From NCBI RefSeq assembly GCF_021166585.1, contig NZ_JAJOZE010000005.1, positions 124,001-188,000 on the forward strand: a stretch of DNA of 64,000 bases. The letters are read 5' to 3'. The notes under the pieces were generated by a model. It saw only the letters and a list, made by a program, of their open reading frames with translations, was not told the origin of the DNA and did not search any database. Source of the stretch: Metabacillus kandeliae (GTDB taxonomy: Bacteria > Bacillota > Bacilli > Bacillales > Bacillaceae). A program made the position numbers and the translations under genes. Of the stretch, positions 33,847 to 42,844 are shown piece by piece; positions within the stretch are counted from its first letter, which is position 1; every line of letters begins with the position of its first letter.

Positions 33847-35661
33847 TTACATGGATCCTAAAAGACTGTTGTACAGTTCTTCCCTTTGCTTCTCAAGCCT
33901 CTCGATTTCCAGCTGATCGGCTGCCTGCTGTTCGAGATCAAACAGTTTTTGCTCAAGCTGTGCCAGTTCATTTTCCAACTCTGAGGCTGTTTTTTTTCTT
34001 TCCAAAACCTTCTTTTCAACAGCCGGTTTTTGAAAAAGCGGCTCCATTTTCCCCCGTGCGTAAAGGTAGCTTCCCGGCAGCTGAAAAACACTGCCGTTAT
34101 AAATCCAGACTGTTTTGCTGAACAGCTTTTCAAGAAAATAGCGGTCATGCGAGACAGCGAGAACAGTGCCGCTGAACTGCTCGATGGCGTCCTCCAGCAC
34201 TTCTCTGGAATCAATGTCAAGGTGGTTTGTCGGTTCATCAAGGATCAGAAGATTAATGTCCTGCTGCATGAGCCTTGCCAGCTGAACCCGCATGCGTTCA
34301 CCGCCGCTTGTTCCTGCCATTTTCTTAAACACAGCCGGACCGTAAAACATAAATTTGGCAAGGATGTGCCGGGCTGCTTCCTCTGTCATGCTGATATTCT
34401 CCCTGAAAAAATCGATGATCGTCATGCTTTCTTCTTTTTTACTGAGTGCCTGCTGGGCGAGATAGCCGACTTTAACGCTGCTGCCAAGCTTCACAGAACC
34501 TTCGTCAGGCTGTATTTCTCCTAGCATCATTTTGATAAGCGTTGACTTCCCTGAGCCGTTTTCTCCGACAATGGCCAACCTGTCCTTGTAAAGCAGCTCC
34601 AGATCGGCTTCTGTAAAAAGTTGTTTTCCGCCAAAAGCCTTTGACGCTTTTTCAACGGTGACCGCTCTTTTTCCGCTTCTGTCAGTGCCTTCGAATTGAA
34701 GAGCCATTTTTTTATGCTCTAAAACCGGCCGCTTTAGCTTTTCCATTCGTTCCAGCGCCCGCTCCATATTGCGGGCCCGCTTATGAAGGCCTTCACTCGG
34801 CGGATTGGCCTGATTTGCCCATTCTCTGAGCCGCTTGATCGCTTCCTTCATTTTCTTGATTTTTTTCTGCTGTTCCTGGTAGGCCTGAAATTCATGGAGC
34901 AGGCGGTTCTGCTTTTCAGCTGTAAATCCTGAATAGTTGTGGTGATAAACAGTCACTTCGCCGTCCTCCAGATCAAGGATTTTGGAGGCTGTTTCATCAA
35001 GAAAATGCCTGTCATGCGAAATGGAAATAACGGTTCCTTTATATTCTTTAATAAATTGCTCAAGCCACTCAACGGCGTGAATGTCCAGATGGTTTGTCGG
35101 CTCATCAAGAAGCAGCAGATCAGGGGACTGAAGCAGGATAACGCCAAGGCCGACCTTCGTTTTTTCTCCCCCGCTCAGAGTGCTGAAGGGCTGAGACAGA
35201 AGCGGCGTGATGTTCAAGCCGGAAGCAACCTTTTTGCGCTTTGTTTCCATTTCGTAGCCCCCAAGCCGCTCGAATTGTTCCTGAAGGGCGCCGTATTTTT
35301 GAAGCAGCTTATGGAGCTCATGCTCTTTTGCTTCAGCCATTTCCTTTTCAAGCGAAGTCATGGCCTTCTGAATGGCCAGAAGCTCCTGCTGCGCTCTTTT
35401 TAAAACGTCTTCCGCTGTTTCACTTGCCGCAGCATCAGGGATTTGGTGCAAAAAGCCGAGACTGGCGCCTTTTTGGATAGATATCACTCCTTCATCAGGC
35501 GCTTCAAGACCCGCGATCAGCCTGAAGAGAGAGGTTTTGCCGGTGCCGTTCCGGCCGACAAAGCCGATGCGGTCGTTTTCATGTATTTCAAAGGACAGGT
35601 TATCAAATAATTTATGGCCTCCAAACGATTTGGAGAGTTTTTGAACAGAACAGATGATCAT
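33847..35661 (-). CDS. ABC-F family ATPase (ribosome-acting)
   Basis: A 604-residue soluble protein with two ABC ATPase domains and no membrane helices. Domain 1 has FVGRNGTGKTSLFRLIAG and SGGEKTKVGL with LLLDEPTNHLDI; domain 2 has IVGENGSGKSTLIKMMLG and SGGERMRVQLARL with LILDEPTNHLDI. The interdomain arm (about 240-310, rich in Lys/Arg) and C-terminal coiled coil are typical of ABC-F factors that act in the ribosomal E site; some protect against antibiotics. Not clearly an ortholog of a named one. ATG follows GAAAGGAGATCATCCTT. A 39-codon ORF and a strong terminator precede it. Confidence 0.88.
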   Translation of the reverse strand: MIICSVQKLSKSFGGHKLFDNLSFEIHENDRIGFVGRNGTGKTSLFRLIAGLEAPDEGVISIQKGASLGFLHQIPDAAASETAEDVLKRAQQELLAIQKAMTSLEKEMAEAKEHELHKLLQKYGALQEQFERLGGYEMETKRKKVASGLNITPLLSQPFSTLSGGEKTKVGLGVILLQSPDLLLLDEPTNHLDIHAVEWLEQFIKEYKGTVISISHDRHFLDETASKILDLEDGEVTVYHHNYSGFTAEKQNRLLHEFQAYQEQQKKIKKMKEAIKRLREWANQANPPSEGLHKRARNMERALERMEKLKRPVLEHKKMALQFEGTDRSGKRAVTVEKASKAFGGKQLFTEADLELLYKDRLAIVGENGSGKSTLIKMMLGEIQPDEGSVKLGSSVKVGYLAQQALSKKEESMTIIDFFRENISMTEEAARHILAKFMFYGPAVFKKMAGTSGGERMRVQLARLMQQDINLLILDEPTNHLDIDSREVLEDAIEQFSGTVLAVSHDRYFLEKLFSKTVWIYNGSVFQLPGSYLYARGKMEPLFQKPAVEKKVLERKKTASELENELAQLEQKLFDLEQQAADQLEIERLEKQREELYNSLLGSM

Positions 35662-35736
35662 AAGGATGATCTCCTTTCAAATGGGGTTCTTCCCATCTGC
35701 AGAAAAAAGGCAGGAATTCACCAAGCCTTTAAAAAA

Positions 35737-35770
35737 CGCAAAAAGGGAGAGCTAAAAAGCTCTCCCTTGT
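35737..35770 (-). terminator. Terminator between leader ORF and ABC-F gene
   Basis: A perfect 11-bp stem (AAGGGAGAGCT / AGCTCTCCCTT, 35743-35768) with a 4-base loop, followed on the minus strand by TTTGCGTTTTTT. It lies between the 39-codon ORF and the ABC-F start, so full-length transcripts must read through it. Confidence 0.85.
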
Positions 35771-35820
35771 TTGCACAGTTCATTTAGGCAGATAAGAGAC
35801 TCTTCTTAACATTCTGGTTT

Positions 35821-35940
35821 TCATATGCAGCTTTTAAAATTGGGCAGACTGATCCCGTTGTTAGCTGCATCATGAAAAATTGCACGGCACAAATAAAGGA
35901 ATGTCAGCTCATCAGCGCGTGCAAACACAGAACGTTTCAT
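35821..35940 (-). CDS. 39-residue leader ORF upstream of ABC-F gene
   Basis: Starts with ATG behind GAAGGAGGTGGAGAAGAG, a near-ideal ribosome binding site, and ends in TGA (35821). The peptide starts MKRSVFARADELTFLYLCRA and ends with KSCI; it has two cysteines and no membrane helix. A textbook sigma-A promoter lies 37 bp upstream. It could be a regulatory leader for ribosome-mediated attenuation of the ABC-F gene, or a small protein in its own right. I do not recognise a family. Confidence 0.72.
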   Translation of the reverse strand: MKRSVFARADELTFLYLCRAIFHDAANNGISLPNFKSCI

Positions 35941-35976
35941 CTCTTCTCCACCTCCTTCGGTCGTTTGTTATGTACT

Positions 35977-36005
35977 AGTATAGGCTAAAAAGATTATTCT
36001 GACAA
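35977..36005 (-). promoter_or_regulatory. Sigma-A promoter of leader ORF / ABC-F gene
   Basis: Minus strand: TTGTCA (36000-36005), 17-base spacer, TATACT (35977-35982). A start near 35970 leaves about 30 bases before the leader ATG. Confidence 0.85.
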
Positions 36006-36050
36006 CTTTTTCTGAATGACAATCTTGTCCTTCAATTAATTCACGAGTCC

Positions 36051-36080
36051 TTCATGTTTTCAGAAAATCCCTCATACATT
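36051..36080 (+). promoter_or_regulatory. Sigma-E-type promoter of spoVR
   Basis: TTCATGTT (36051-36058) resembles the sigma-E -35 GTCATATT; after a 14-base spacer, CATACATT (36073-36080) matches the -10 CATACNNT. spoVR is a mother-cell sigma-E gene in B. subtilis. Confidence 0.75.
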
Positions 36081-36110
36081 GATATAAGACCGTCTTAGGG
36101 GGGAGAATGC

Positions 36111-37523
36111 TTGAACGAGAAAAACTACAAGGAGCTGCAGTATGCGATTGAAGAAATTACGGAAATCGCAGACGGCTTCGGCCTTGATTACTACCCGATG
36201 CGATATGAAATCTGTCCGGCAGACATTATTTATACATTCGGCGCGTACGGTATGCCGACCCGCTTTTCTCACTGGAGCTTCGGAAAACAGTTTCATAAGA
36301 TGAAGCTTCAGTATGATCTTGGGCTTTCAAAAATCTATGAACTTGTGATCAATTCCGATCCATGCTACGCCTTTTTGCTCGATTCAAACGCCCTTGTGCA
36401 GAACAAGCTGATTGTGGCCCACGTTTTGGCTCACTGTGATTTCTTTAAAAACAACTGCCGTTTTCAAAACACAAAGCGGGATATGGTGGAAAGCATGGCA
36501 GCGACAGCAGAACGGGTGAAGCATTACGAGGTGCTGTACGGCAGGCATGAGGTTGAGACGTTTTTAGACGCTGTGCTTTCCATTCAGGAGCACATCGATC
36601 CGTCTCTCGTGCGGCCAAAGCTTGCGTGGAGTCTTGAGGATGAAGAAGAGGAAGAAAAGGCGAAGAAGCAGACGCCTTATGATGACCTCTGGAACATCGG
36701 AGCTCAAAAGGAAGAAAAATCAGCCAAAAAGAAGAAAAAGAAACTGCCGCCGGCGCCTGAGAAGGATATTCTTCTTTTCATCGAACAGTACAGCCGGGAG
36801 CTTGAGGAATGGCAGCGCGATATTCTCACGATGATGCGGGAGGAAATGCTGTATTTCTGGCCGCAGATGGAAACGAAAATCATGAACGAAGGCTGGGCCT
36901 CCTACTGGCACCAGCGGATCATGAGAGAGCTTACGCTTGATTCCAATGAAGCGGTGGAATACGCTAAGCTTAATGCAGGCGTTGTCCAGCCGTCCAAAAC
37001 GAGCATTAACCCTTACTATCTCGGACTGAAAATCTTTGAAGATATTGAAAAGCGATATGATGACCCAACAGATGAAATGAAAGAGCTTGGCGTAAAACCA
37101 GGAACAGGCCGGGAAAAAATGTTTGAAGTGCGCGAAATTGAATCTGATATTTCTTTTATCCGCAATTACCTTACAAAGGAATTGGTGATGAAGGAAGACA
37201 TGTACCTTTTCCAAAAGCAGGGCCGCGACTATAAAATTGTTGATAAAGAATGGGAAGGCGTCCGCGACCAGCTCGTCAGCAGCCGCGTTAACGGCGGATT
37301 CCCCTATATAACAGTCAATGACGGCGATTATGAGAAAAACAACGAATTGTACTTAAAGCACTGGTACGAAGACATTGAACTCGACATGAAATACCTTGAA
37401 AAAGTGCTGCCGTACATCCACCAGCTATGGGGCCGCCCGGTTCATATGGAATCTATGCTGGATGGGAAGGCCGTGCTGTTTACGTATGACGGGAAGGCTG
37501 TGCATCGGAAATATTTGTCATGA
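36111..37523 (+). CDS. spoVR: Stage V sporulation protein R
   Basis: A 470-residue protein of the SpoVR family, needed for normal spore cortex formation and made in the mother cell. [18 protein letters not shown] near 100-118 and the acidic/lysine-rich insert ([14 protein letters not shown]) are visible, as is the family segment [18 protein letters not shown] near 262-279. TTG start at 36111 follows GGGGGGAGAATGC. A sigma-E-type promoter precedes it. The gene is monocistronic with a terminator beyond. Confidence 0.93.
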   Translation: MNEKNYKELQYAIEEITEIADGFGLDYYPMRYEICPADIIYTFGAYGMPTRFSHWSFGKQFHKMKLQYDLGLSKIYELVINSDPCYAFLLDSNALVQNKLIVAHVLAHCDFFKNNCRFQNTKRDMVESMAATAERVKHYEVLYGRHEVETFLDAVLSIQEHIDPSLVRPKLAWSLEDEEEEEKAKKQTPYDDLWNIGAQKEEKSAKKKKKKLPPAPEKDILLFIEQYSRELEEWQRDILTMMREEMLYFWPQMETKIMNEGWASYWHQRIMRELTLDSNEAVEYAKLNAGVVQPSKTSINPYYLGLKIFEDIEKRYDDPTDEMKELGVKPGTGREKMFEVREIESDISFIRNYLTKELVMKEDMYLFQKQGRDYKIVDKEWEGVRDQLVSSRVNGGFPYITVNDGDYEKNNELYLKHWYEDIELDMKYLEKVLPYIHQLWGRPVHMESMLDGKAVLFTYDGKAVHRKYLS

Positions 37524-37675
37524 GTGGTGAAGTCTGCGATAGGGAGGGGAACCTGGGCATAACCAGGGCCACGGGACCCCGCACATAAACAGCTTTAGAA
37601 GAGCCTTTTTCTTCAAATGCTTTTTGAAATAGGCAGAAACAGGGGTATAAAGCTTTAAATCGATGAACCGATGAC

Positions 37676-37706
37676 GATCTCCGCCTGCAATAGGCGGAGA
37701 TTTATT
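37676..37706 (+). terminator. Terminator before the ars operon
   Basis: An ATCTCCGCCT / AGGCGGAGAT stem with a T-rich tail, about 150 bp after spoVR. The open frame on the other strand here (37518-37724) has no support. Confidence 0.8.
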
Positions 37707-37714
37707 TATTTTAT

Positions 37715-37739
37715 ATATAAGCATTTACTTATATAAGCA
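37715..37739. promoter_or_regulatory. ArsR/SmtB-type operator of the ars operon
   Basis: An imperfect palindrome (ATATAAGCA-TTTA-CTTATAT) with a second AAGCA half at 37735-37739, about 40 bp before arsR. The layout fits autoregulation by the ArsR next to it. Confidence 0.65.
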
Positions 37740-37775
37740 AAATGTTATATAGTATAAAACGAGAGGATGATCCAA

Positions 37776-38114
37776 ATGCCAGAAATACAAATAGACCAAG
37801 CAAGCGCCATTCTAAAGCTGCTTGGCGATAAAACACGGCTTACAATGCTGAAGATGCTGGAGAAAAACGAATGCTGCGTGTGTGAATTTACGGCTGTCTT
37901 TCAAGCCACACAGCCTGCGATCAGCCAGCATGTCAGAAAGCTGAAGGATGCCGGCCTTATTAAAGAAAATCGGAAGGGCCAATGGATTTTTTATTCGATG
38001 AACGAAGATAGCGCAGCATTCCCGCTTGTCAAAAGCCTGCTATGTTATATTCCTCATCAGGATGAGCGGATCCGGGAGCTTGAGCGGCAGGGTCTCCGCA
38101 TCACATGCGAGTAG
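37776..38114 (+). CDS. arsR: Arsenical-resistance repressor ArsR
   Basis: A 112-residue ArsR/SmtB regulator. [17 protein letters not shown] opens the winged helix; the arsenite-binding segment ECCVCEF carries vicinal cysteines, and [15 protein letters not shown] is the recognition helix region. ATG 37776 follows GAGAGGATGATCCAA; the ATG at 37767 sits in the site. It heads arsR-arsB-arsC, with the classic operator upstream. Confidence 0.92.
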   Translation: MPEIQIDQASAILKLLGDKTRLTMLKMLEKNECCVCEFTAVFQATQPAISQHVRKLKDAGLIKENRKGQWIFYSMNEDSAAFPLVKSLLCYIPHQDERIRELERQGLRITCE

Positions 38115-38127
38115 CGGAGGGTTCAAC

Positions 38128-39426
38128 ATGCTGACTGTTTTTCTTGCCTCATTGATTTTTATTCTTACATTAATTTTTGTGATATGGCAGCCGAAAAATC
38201 TGTCCATCGGCTGGCCTGCCTGCGGCGGTGCTGTTCTTTCGCTGCTTGCCGGAACGGTGAACGTTCAAAATGTGCTTGAAGTGACGGGCATTGTATGGAA
38301 TGCCACATTAACGTTGATTGCTATTATTATTATTTCATTAATCCTGGACAAAATCGGTTTTTTCGAATGGTCAGCCCTTCATATGGCACGGGCAGCGAAA
38401 GGAAGCGGAATCAGGATGTTCCTGTACACCGGAATTCTTGGTGCTGTCATTACAGCGCTGTTTACAAATGACGGAGGAGCATTGATTTTGACACCGATTG
38501 TTCTTTCTATGGTCAGAAGCATGAAAGTGGAAGAGAAGCTGATTCTGCCATTTATTATGGCCTGCGGTTTTATTGCAGACACTACCTCGCTGCCGCTCGT
38601 GATCAGCAATCTGGTCAACATTGTCTCGGCAGATTATTTTAACATCAGCTTTCTGAAATATGCGGCTGTGATGATTGTGCCGAATCTTTTTTCTCTTTGT
38701 GCCAGTCTTCTTGTTTTATATGGGTATTACCGGAAACGAATTCCGAAAAACTATGATGTAAAGATACTGAAGGAACCGAGTGCAGCAATTAAGGATAGAA
38801 AGATGTTCTCTCTTTCCTGGATTGTGCTCGCCGTCTTATTGCTCGGCTATGTCATCGGGGAGCTTTATTCTGTTCCAGTCTCATTCATAGCCGGAATAAT
38901 AGCGATTTTCTTCCTCTTCATGGCAAAAAGAAGCTCTGCTGTCAGGACAAAAGAAGTGCTGAAGGGAGCTCCCTGGTCGATCGTCTTTTTTTCCATCGGC
39001 ATGTATGTTGTTGTGTACGGCCTGAAAAATGTGGGGCTGACGGACATTCTGGGATCAGTCATTCAGCGGTTTGCGGATAATGGCCTCTTGGCTGCCACAA
39101 TGGGTACAGGGTTTGTCGCAGCTGTCCTGTCCTCTGCTATGAACAACCTGCCGACCGTCATGATTGGCGCTTTGGCCATTTCAGGGACGGACGCAGCGGG
39201 CATTATTAAGGATGCATTGATTTATGCGAACGTAATCGGCTCAGACCTGGGTCCGAAAATTACGCCGATCGGGTCACTTGCGACACTATTGTGGCTTCAC
39301 GTTCTTTCCAATAAAGGCGTGAAAATTTCATGGGGAACGTATTTTAAAACAGGCATTGTGCTGACAGTTCCAACCCTCTTGATTACACTTAGCGGTCTTT
39401 ATTTATGGCTTCATATTTTTCACTGA
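38128..39426 (+). CDS. arsB: Arsenite efflux pump ArsB
   Basis: Membrane antiporter of 432 residues with about 12 helices. [41 protein letters not shown] and [18 protein letters not shown] carry the conserved Asp/Asn residues of the ArsB/NhaD (ion transporter) superfamily. It exports arsenite across the membrane. ATG 38128 follows AGCGGAGGGTTCAAC, 13 bases after arsR; the upstream in-frame start at 38026 overlaps arsR and lacks support. arsC follows after 16 bases. Confidence 0.93.
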   Translation: MLTVFLASLIFILTLIFVIWQPKNLSIGWPACGGAVLSLLAGTVNVQNVLEVTGIVWNATLTLIAIIIISLILDKIGFFEWSALHMARAAKGSGIRMFLYTGILGAVITALFTNDGGALILTPIVLSMVRSMKVEEKLILPFIMACGFIADTTSLPLVISNLVNIVSADYFNISFLKYAAVMIVPNLFSLCASLLVLYGYYRKRIPKNYDVKILKEPSAAIKDRKMFSLSWIVLAVLLLGYVIGELYSVPVSFIAGIIAIFFLFMAKRSSAVRTKEVLKGAPWSIVFFSIGMYVVVYGLKNVGLTDILGSVIQRFADNGLLAATMGTGFVAAVLSSAMNNLPTVMIGALAISGTDAAGIIKDALIYANVIGSDLGPKITPIGSLATLLWLHVLSNKGVKISWGTYFKTGIVLTVPTLLITLSGLYLWLHIFH

Positions 39427-39442
39427 AAAGGAGTTGGCTAAA

Positions 39443-39859
39443 ATGAAAAAGAGTCTTTATTTTCTTTGCACGGGAAACAGCTGCAGGAGCCAGATAGCGG
39501 AAGGCTTCGGTAAAAAATATCTAGGCGAAGGCTGGAGGGTTTACAGTGCGGGCATTGAAGCGCATGGCTTAAATCCGATGGCTGTCCAGGTAATGAAAGA
39601 GGCTGGAGTTGACATTTCCGGCCAAAAATCAGAAATCATTGATCCGAGCATCCTGAATGAAGCTGACCTAGTTGTCACCCTCTGCGGCGATGCGGCCGAC
39701 AAATGCCCGACAACTCCTGCTAAAGTCAAACGGGACCACTGGGGCTTTGAAGACCCTGCAAAAGCAGAAGGAACAGACGAAGAAAAGAAAGTGCAATTTG
39801 AAAAAGTCAGAGATGAAATTGAAGCGCGAATTAAAAAGTTTGAAGAAACAGGAAAGTAA
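39443..39859 (+). CDS. arsC: Arsenate reductase ArsC (thioredoxin-coupled)
   Basis: A 138-residue low-molecular-weight phosphatase-fold enzyme that reduces arsenate to arsenite for ArsB. Redox cysteines are Cys9 in the P-loop CTGNSCRS, Cys81 and Cys88 in [11 protein letters not shown], the three-cysteine thioredoxin-dependent type. ATG 39443 follows AAAAGGAGTTGGCTAA; the TTG at 39434 lies inside it. It completes the ars operon. Confidence 0.95.
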   Translation: MKKSLYFLCTGNSCRSQIAEGFGKKYLGEGWRVYSAGIEAHGLNPMAVQVMKEAGVDISGQKSEIIDPSILNEADLVVTLCGDAADKCPTTPAKVKRDHWGFEDPAKAEGTDEEKKVQFEKVRDEIEARIKKFEETGK

Positions 39860-39862
39860 GAG

Positions 39863-39893
39863 AAAAAAGCTGATGCTGCATCAGCTTTTTTTT
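39863..39893 (+). terminator. Terminator of the ars operon
   Basis: An AAAAAAGCTGATG / CATCAGCTTTTTT stem with eight T, just after arsC. Confidence 0.92.
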
Positions 39894-39943
39894 GTAACCA
39901 ATTATTGGGAAAATCCGTCTGTGAAAGAAAAGGGGGGAATACC

Positions 39944-40357
39944 ATGAAACCAATCCTTATCCTATGCAGTCTGCTTCTCTTAGCGGCATGCAGCACAAAG
40001 TACAGTTCTGACGAAGCTATCAAAAAAGGGGACGTTGTTCTGCTGGTTAGAAAAGTTGAAAATCTGGATAAATTTCAAGATTTTCTGAAGAACCTATCCA
40101 CTAAACGAAAAAGCAAAATCCGCATCACCGCCTATACCATAGAAGGCGATCCTATTTATACAGACCTTGAATACAACGGAAAAGACCTTCTTGTAAGCTA
40201 TGACAATACAAATGATGCATACGGCGGCGGGGTAAAAGAAACCGTGCAATGCAGTTCATTACAAGAGAAGAAAACAGACAAAGAAACAGAATATCATGTG
40301 GCTGGGTGCAGGGAGCCTTTTAGAGGCAGATCAGTGATTTTAGCTGTACCAAATTAA
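39944..40357 (+). CDS. DUF4362-type lipoprotein
   Basis: A 137-residue lipoprotein. The lipobox LLAACS gives lipidated Cys16. The mature part contains DEAIKKGDVVLLVRKVENLDKFQDFLKN and KIRITAYTIEGDPIYTDLEYNGKDLLVSYDNTNDAYGGG, the pattern of DUF4362 lipoproteins found in Bacillus, of unknown role. ATG 39944 follows AAAGGGGGGAATACC. It stands between the ars terminator and the convergent small membrane gene. Confidence 0.78.
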   Translation: MKPILILCSLLLLAACSTKYSSDEAIKKGDVVLLVRKVENLDKFQDFLKNLSTKRKSKIRITAYTIEGDPIYTDLEYNGKDLLVSYDNTNDAYGGGVKETVQCSSLQEKKTDKETEYHVAGCREPFRGRSVILAVPN

Positions 40358-40386
40358 AAAAGGAGCATGGCTCCCCATGCTTCCGC

Positions 40387-40560
40387 TCACTCCTCTTCCT
40401 CTCCCGCAAGCCCCTCTTTCACCAAATATCCCGCCGTAAAAATCAGCCCTGTAATCAAAAAGCCGATCGTCATTGCTGAAAACCCTGTCAGCACAAACCC
40501 GAGCATCATGGAAATGAACGTGAAAAGAAGCCATTTAAAAGAAGAAGAAAACCTACCCAT
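40387..40560 (-). CDS. 57-residue membrane protein overlapping spoIIP
   Basis: Begins with ATG at 40560 inside the last codons of spoIIP (ATGGGTAG overlap, 8 bases), so translation is coupled. The peptide starts MGRFSSSFKWLLFTFISMML, continues with a second hydrophobic stretch (MTIGFLITGLIFTAGYLV) and ends in EEEE. Two membrane helices are likely. In B. subtilis the gene after spoIIP is yqxA, also a small membrane protein, but I cannot show homology. Confidence 0.7.
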   Translation of the reverse strand: MGRFSSSFKWLLFTFISMMLGFVLTGFSAMTIGFLITGLIFTAGYLVKEGLAGEEEE

Positions 40561-41713
40561 TTCCGTTCACTTCCTTCGCATTTTGATGCTTCCAGTAGTA
40601 GTCAGCGAAAACCTCAGAAAAAACATCGACCGTTCGGTTCAGCTCCTCCAAGTGGTTGTCGACACCGCCGACCTCTACAAGGATGGCTTTGTTTGAAACA
40701 TCCTGGTTGTAAACCCCATTGCCGTTCTGCTTTGTTTTCAGATAGATTCCCCGGCAAATTCCCGGATGTTTTTTCTCCAAAGCAGTGAACAGCTCTTTGG
40801 CAAAGCTTAAGTTTTCCTGGTATTTAGGGTTTTCTTTTCCAATCACAAAATAGAGCTTGGCATATTTTTTGCCCTTAATGGTTTTGGTAGTATCCTTTCC
40901 TTTTGCATCATCCCGATGAATGTCTATATAATACTGCAGGCTTTTTTGGCCGGCAGCCGCTGCATCTACAATTTCTCCTGAAGCTGTATAAGCTTTGTTC
41001 CAATTCAGTTTTTCCTTACGCATCTTTTCAGTCATATTGGTTGTATCATGCTTGACCCCAATTCCTTTTGCCTGCATCCCTTTCGTCAGCCGCTCGCCGA
41101 GCCCGATCACATTTACACGCTTATCAGAGCTTGCCGCAGTGGCGCGGCTGGCATTTTGCAAATAGGGCACAAAGGCTTCCCAGCTGTGAGTATGATAAAT
41201 GAAAACACTCGGATTCTTTGGAACTGCTTTTGGATCAACTTTAACGGCGGCAGATTCGTCCTTCTTCAGCTGGTCCTCGGCCACCTTCCTCTCATGCAGC
41301 AGTGCTTCAAGAGGAGGAGCAGACTCATTCGGTATATTGCTTAGCGTTGTACCTTCGCCGGCGACAGCGATTTCTGTATCATACTGGCTGAAACCAGGGA
41401 GCTCGCTTCCAAGAAAGGATCTTGAATCTGTCGGCTTTATATTAGTCGCCAGATGAATAGCCAGATTCGAAAGGCTGGCGCCTGAAAACGCATCGCTTTT
41501 AAATTCCGGAAAGTAATAAGCATTTTCAGATTTGAAAAAGTATGTAAAAACCTCTCTGCTGCCGATGCCCTCAAGCGCTTTTGTCATGCCGCTCACATCC
41601 ACCTTAAAATGAAGGACAGAAAAGAACGAAGCAGAGAAAAGCAGAATGATATAAAACAGCGTGCGAAAATACGTGCGCAAAAATGACGGCCCTTCCTGGA
41701 ATTTTTGTCTCAA
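40553..41713 (-). CDS. spoIIP: Stage II sporulation protein P
   Basis: A 386-residue cell-wall hydrolase of the engulfment machinery (amidase and endopeptidase, working with SpoIID and SpoIIM). An N-terminal membrane helix (YIILLFSASFFSVLHF) anchors it outside the cell; the amidase fold shows catalytic-type motifs YHTHSWEAF, DIHRDDA and LVEVGGVDN. TTG start behind AAGGAGGTCATCCGC. The usual upstream gpr is not here, so it may be a paralog or a relocated copy. It is followed by the overlapping 57-residue membrane gene. Confidence 0.88.
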   Translation of the reverse strand: MRQKFQEGPSFLRTYFRTLFYIILLFSASFFSVLHFKVDVSGMTKALEGIGSREVFTYFFKSENAYYFPEFKSDAFSGASLSNLAIHLATNIKPTDSRSFLGSELPGFSQYDTEIAVAGEGTTLSNIPNESAPPLEALLHERKVAEDQLKKDESAAVKVDPKAVPKNPSVFIYHTHSWEAFVPYLQNASRATAASSDKRVNVIGLGERLTKGMQAKGIGVKHDTTNMTEKMRKEKLNWNKAYTASGEIVDAAAAGQKSLQYYIDIHRDDAKGKDTTKTIKGKKYAKLYFVIGKENPKYQENLSFAKELFTALEKKHPGICRGIYLKTKQNGNGVYNQDVSNKAILVEVGGVDNHLEELNRTVDVFSEVFADYYWKHQNAKEVNGNG

Positions 41714-41810
41714 GCGGATGACCTCCTTCCCTTATACATATGAAGGAGGGAAGGTGGGCTATGTTTGATTCTGTGCGATAGAGGAAAAAAACAGGTAGCA
41801 TGGATGCGCT

Positions 41811-41984
41811 GAGCATAAGCGGGTGATCCCGGTGTGGGTGTATAGAACGGGGATCCGAGGGTAAATGGATGGGGCGCATAACACGGTAATCCCGCGCATA
41901 AGCGGATAAAGCTGCACATGAGAACAAAAAGCCGAGCATAAAAAGCTGCTCCCGCGCATAAATGTCAAAAACCCGCGCATAAAT
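41811..41984. repeat. 20/21-bp phased array, GCGCATAA core (array C)
   Basis: Cores of the form G(C/A)(G/A)CAT(A/G)A start at 41874, 41894, 41914, 41934, 41954 and 41975 (steps 20, 20, 20, 20, 21), with an isolated GAGCATAA at 41811, exactly 63 bp before the first. The array lies between the divergent spoIIP and the membrane gene at 42112. No gene was seen in 41714-42111. Confidence 0.85.
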
Positions 41985-42111
41985 GAGTGCTCACAGCCTG
42001 TTTGGCTGATGATTAAGACTGGATTTAAACGAAATCACAACCTTATAAAAAAAGAATAGCCCCATTATCATCAAGAATCAAAAATTTCTTTTAAAAAGGG
42101 GAGTGAAGGTA

Positions 42112-42729
42112 ATGGCCAGAAAGCACACAACCATCGCCTGCGTCATTTTTCTGGCGTTCATGGCAGCTGTTTCGATCATCTATTTCATAAAAGGGGATAC
42201 ACAAAAAGGGGTATACGGTTTCGCCAGCTTTTTATGCGGACTGATTCCGCTGATCATCGCCTATTTTTCCAAGCTGAAGGTCAGGCTGCCGCTGACCCTT
42301 TCCTATTTGGCCTTTTTGTTTGCCTCACAGTATCTTGGGTCCATTTTAAAGTTTTACAGCCTTGGCTGGTGGGATTTATTTCTGCATTTATTAAGCGGCG
42401 TCCTGCTCGCGTATACAGGCATGACCCTTTACTTGCATCTCGTTCCTGAAAAAATCCGGGTGGAGATGCCGGCCAAATTTCTGTTTTTATTCATTTTGTC
42501 TTTTCCGCCTTTTGGCGGTGTTCTTTGGGAAATATACGAATTCAGCATGGACACCTTTGCGAAAACTGAGCTGCAATTCGGGGGCAATACTGATACGATG
42601 ACCGACTTAATCGCGGACACTCTGGGCGGCTTAATCATCGCGATTCTCACTGCTGTTCAGGCAAGCAAACAGCGCAATATCATCGGTATAAAATCGAGTC
42701 CTGAAGAGGGACGTCATACACACTTGTAA
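42112..42729 (+). CDS. DUF2238-like membrane protein
   Basis: A 205-residue protein with about six membrane helices. FGGVLWEIYEFSMDTFAKTELQFGGNTDTMTDLIADTLGGLIIAILTA near the C-terminus carries the conserved WEIYEF and DTMTDLIADTLG pattern of DUF2238-type membrane proteins; function unknown. ATG 42112 follows AAAAGGGGAGTGAAGGTA. The following cad operon has its own operator and a terminator lies between. Confidence 0.72.
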   Translation: MARKHTTIACVIFLAFMAAVSIIYFIKGDTQKGVYGFASFLCGLIPLIIAYFSKLKVRLPLTLSYLAFLFASQYLGSILKFYSLGWWDLFLHLLSGVLLAYTGMTLYLHLVPEKIRVEMPAKFLFLFILSFPPFGGVLWEIYEFSMDTFAKTELQFGGNTDTMTDLIADTLGGLIIAILTAVQASKQRNIIGIKSSPEEGRHTHL

Positions 42730-42764
42730 AAGGAAGGCGGACATCACCGCCCTCCTTTTTTATA
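42730..42764 (+). terminator. Terminator after DUF2238-like gene
   Basis: An AAGGAAGGCGG / CCGCCCTCCTT stem with one mismatch, followed by a T-run, right after the stop codon. Confidence 0.8.
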
Positions 42765-42806
42765 TCTAAATCCCCTTTGACCAAATCCCCGCCCCCGCAT
42801 ATACTT

Positions 42807-42831
42807 ATACTCAAACGATCATTTGAATGTA
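42807..42831. promoter_or_regulatory. CadC operator
   Basis: TATACTCAAA and TTTGAATGTA arms around a 5-base centre, the classic TCAAATA-TATTTGA-type CadC box, ending 14 bases before cadC. Confidence 0.82.
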
Positions 42832-42844
42832 TGGGGGATGCGGC

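Noticed and set aside
37518-37724. 68-codon minus-strand ORF after spoVR
   Set aside because: Covers the spoVR terminator and ars operator region, with no ribosome binding site.
41604-41980. Minus-strand ORFs over array C
   Set aside because: Overlap in three frames, with no ribosome binding site, and cross the spoIIP start; they are products of the repeated GCGCATAA motif.
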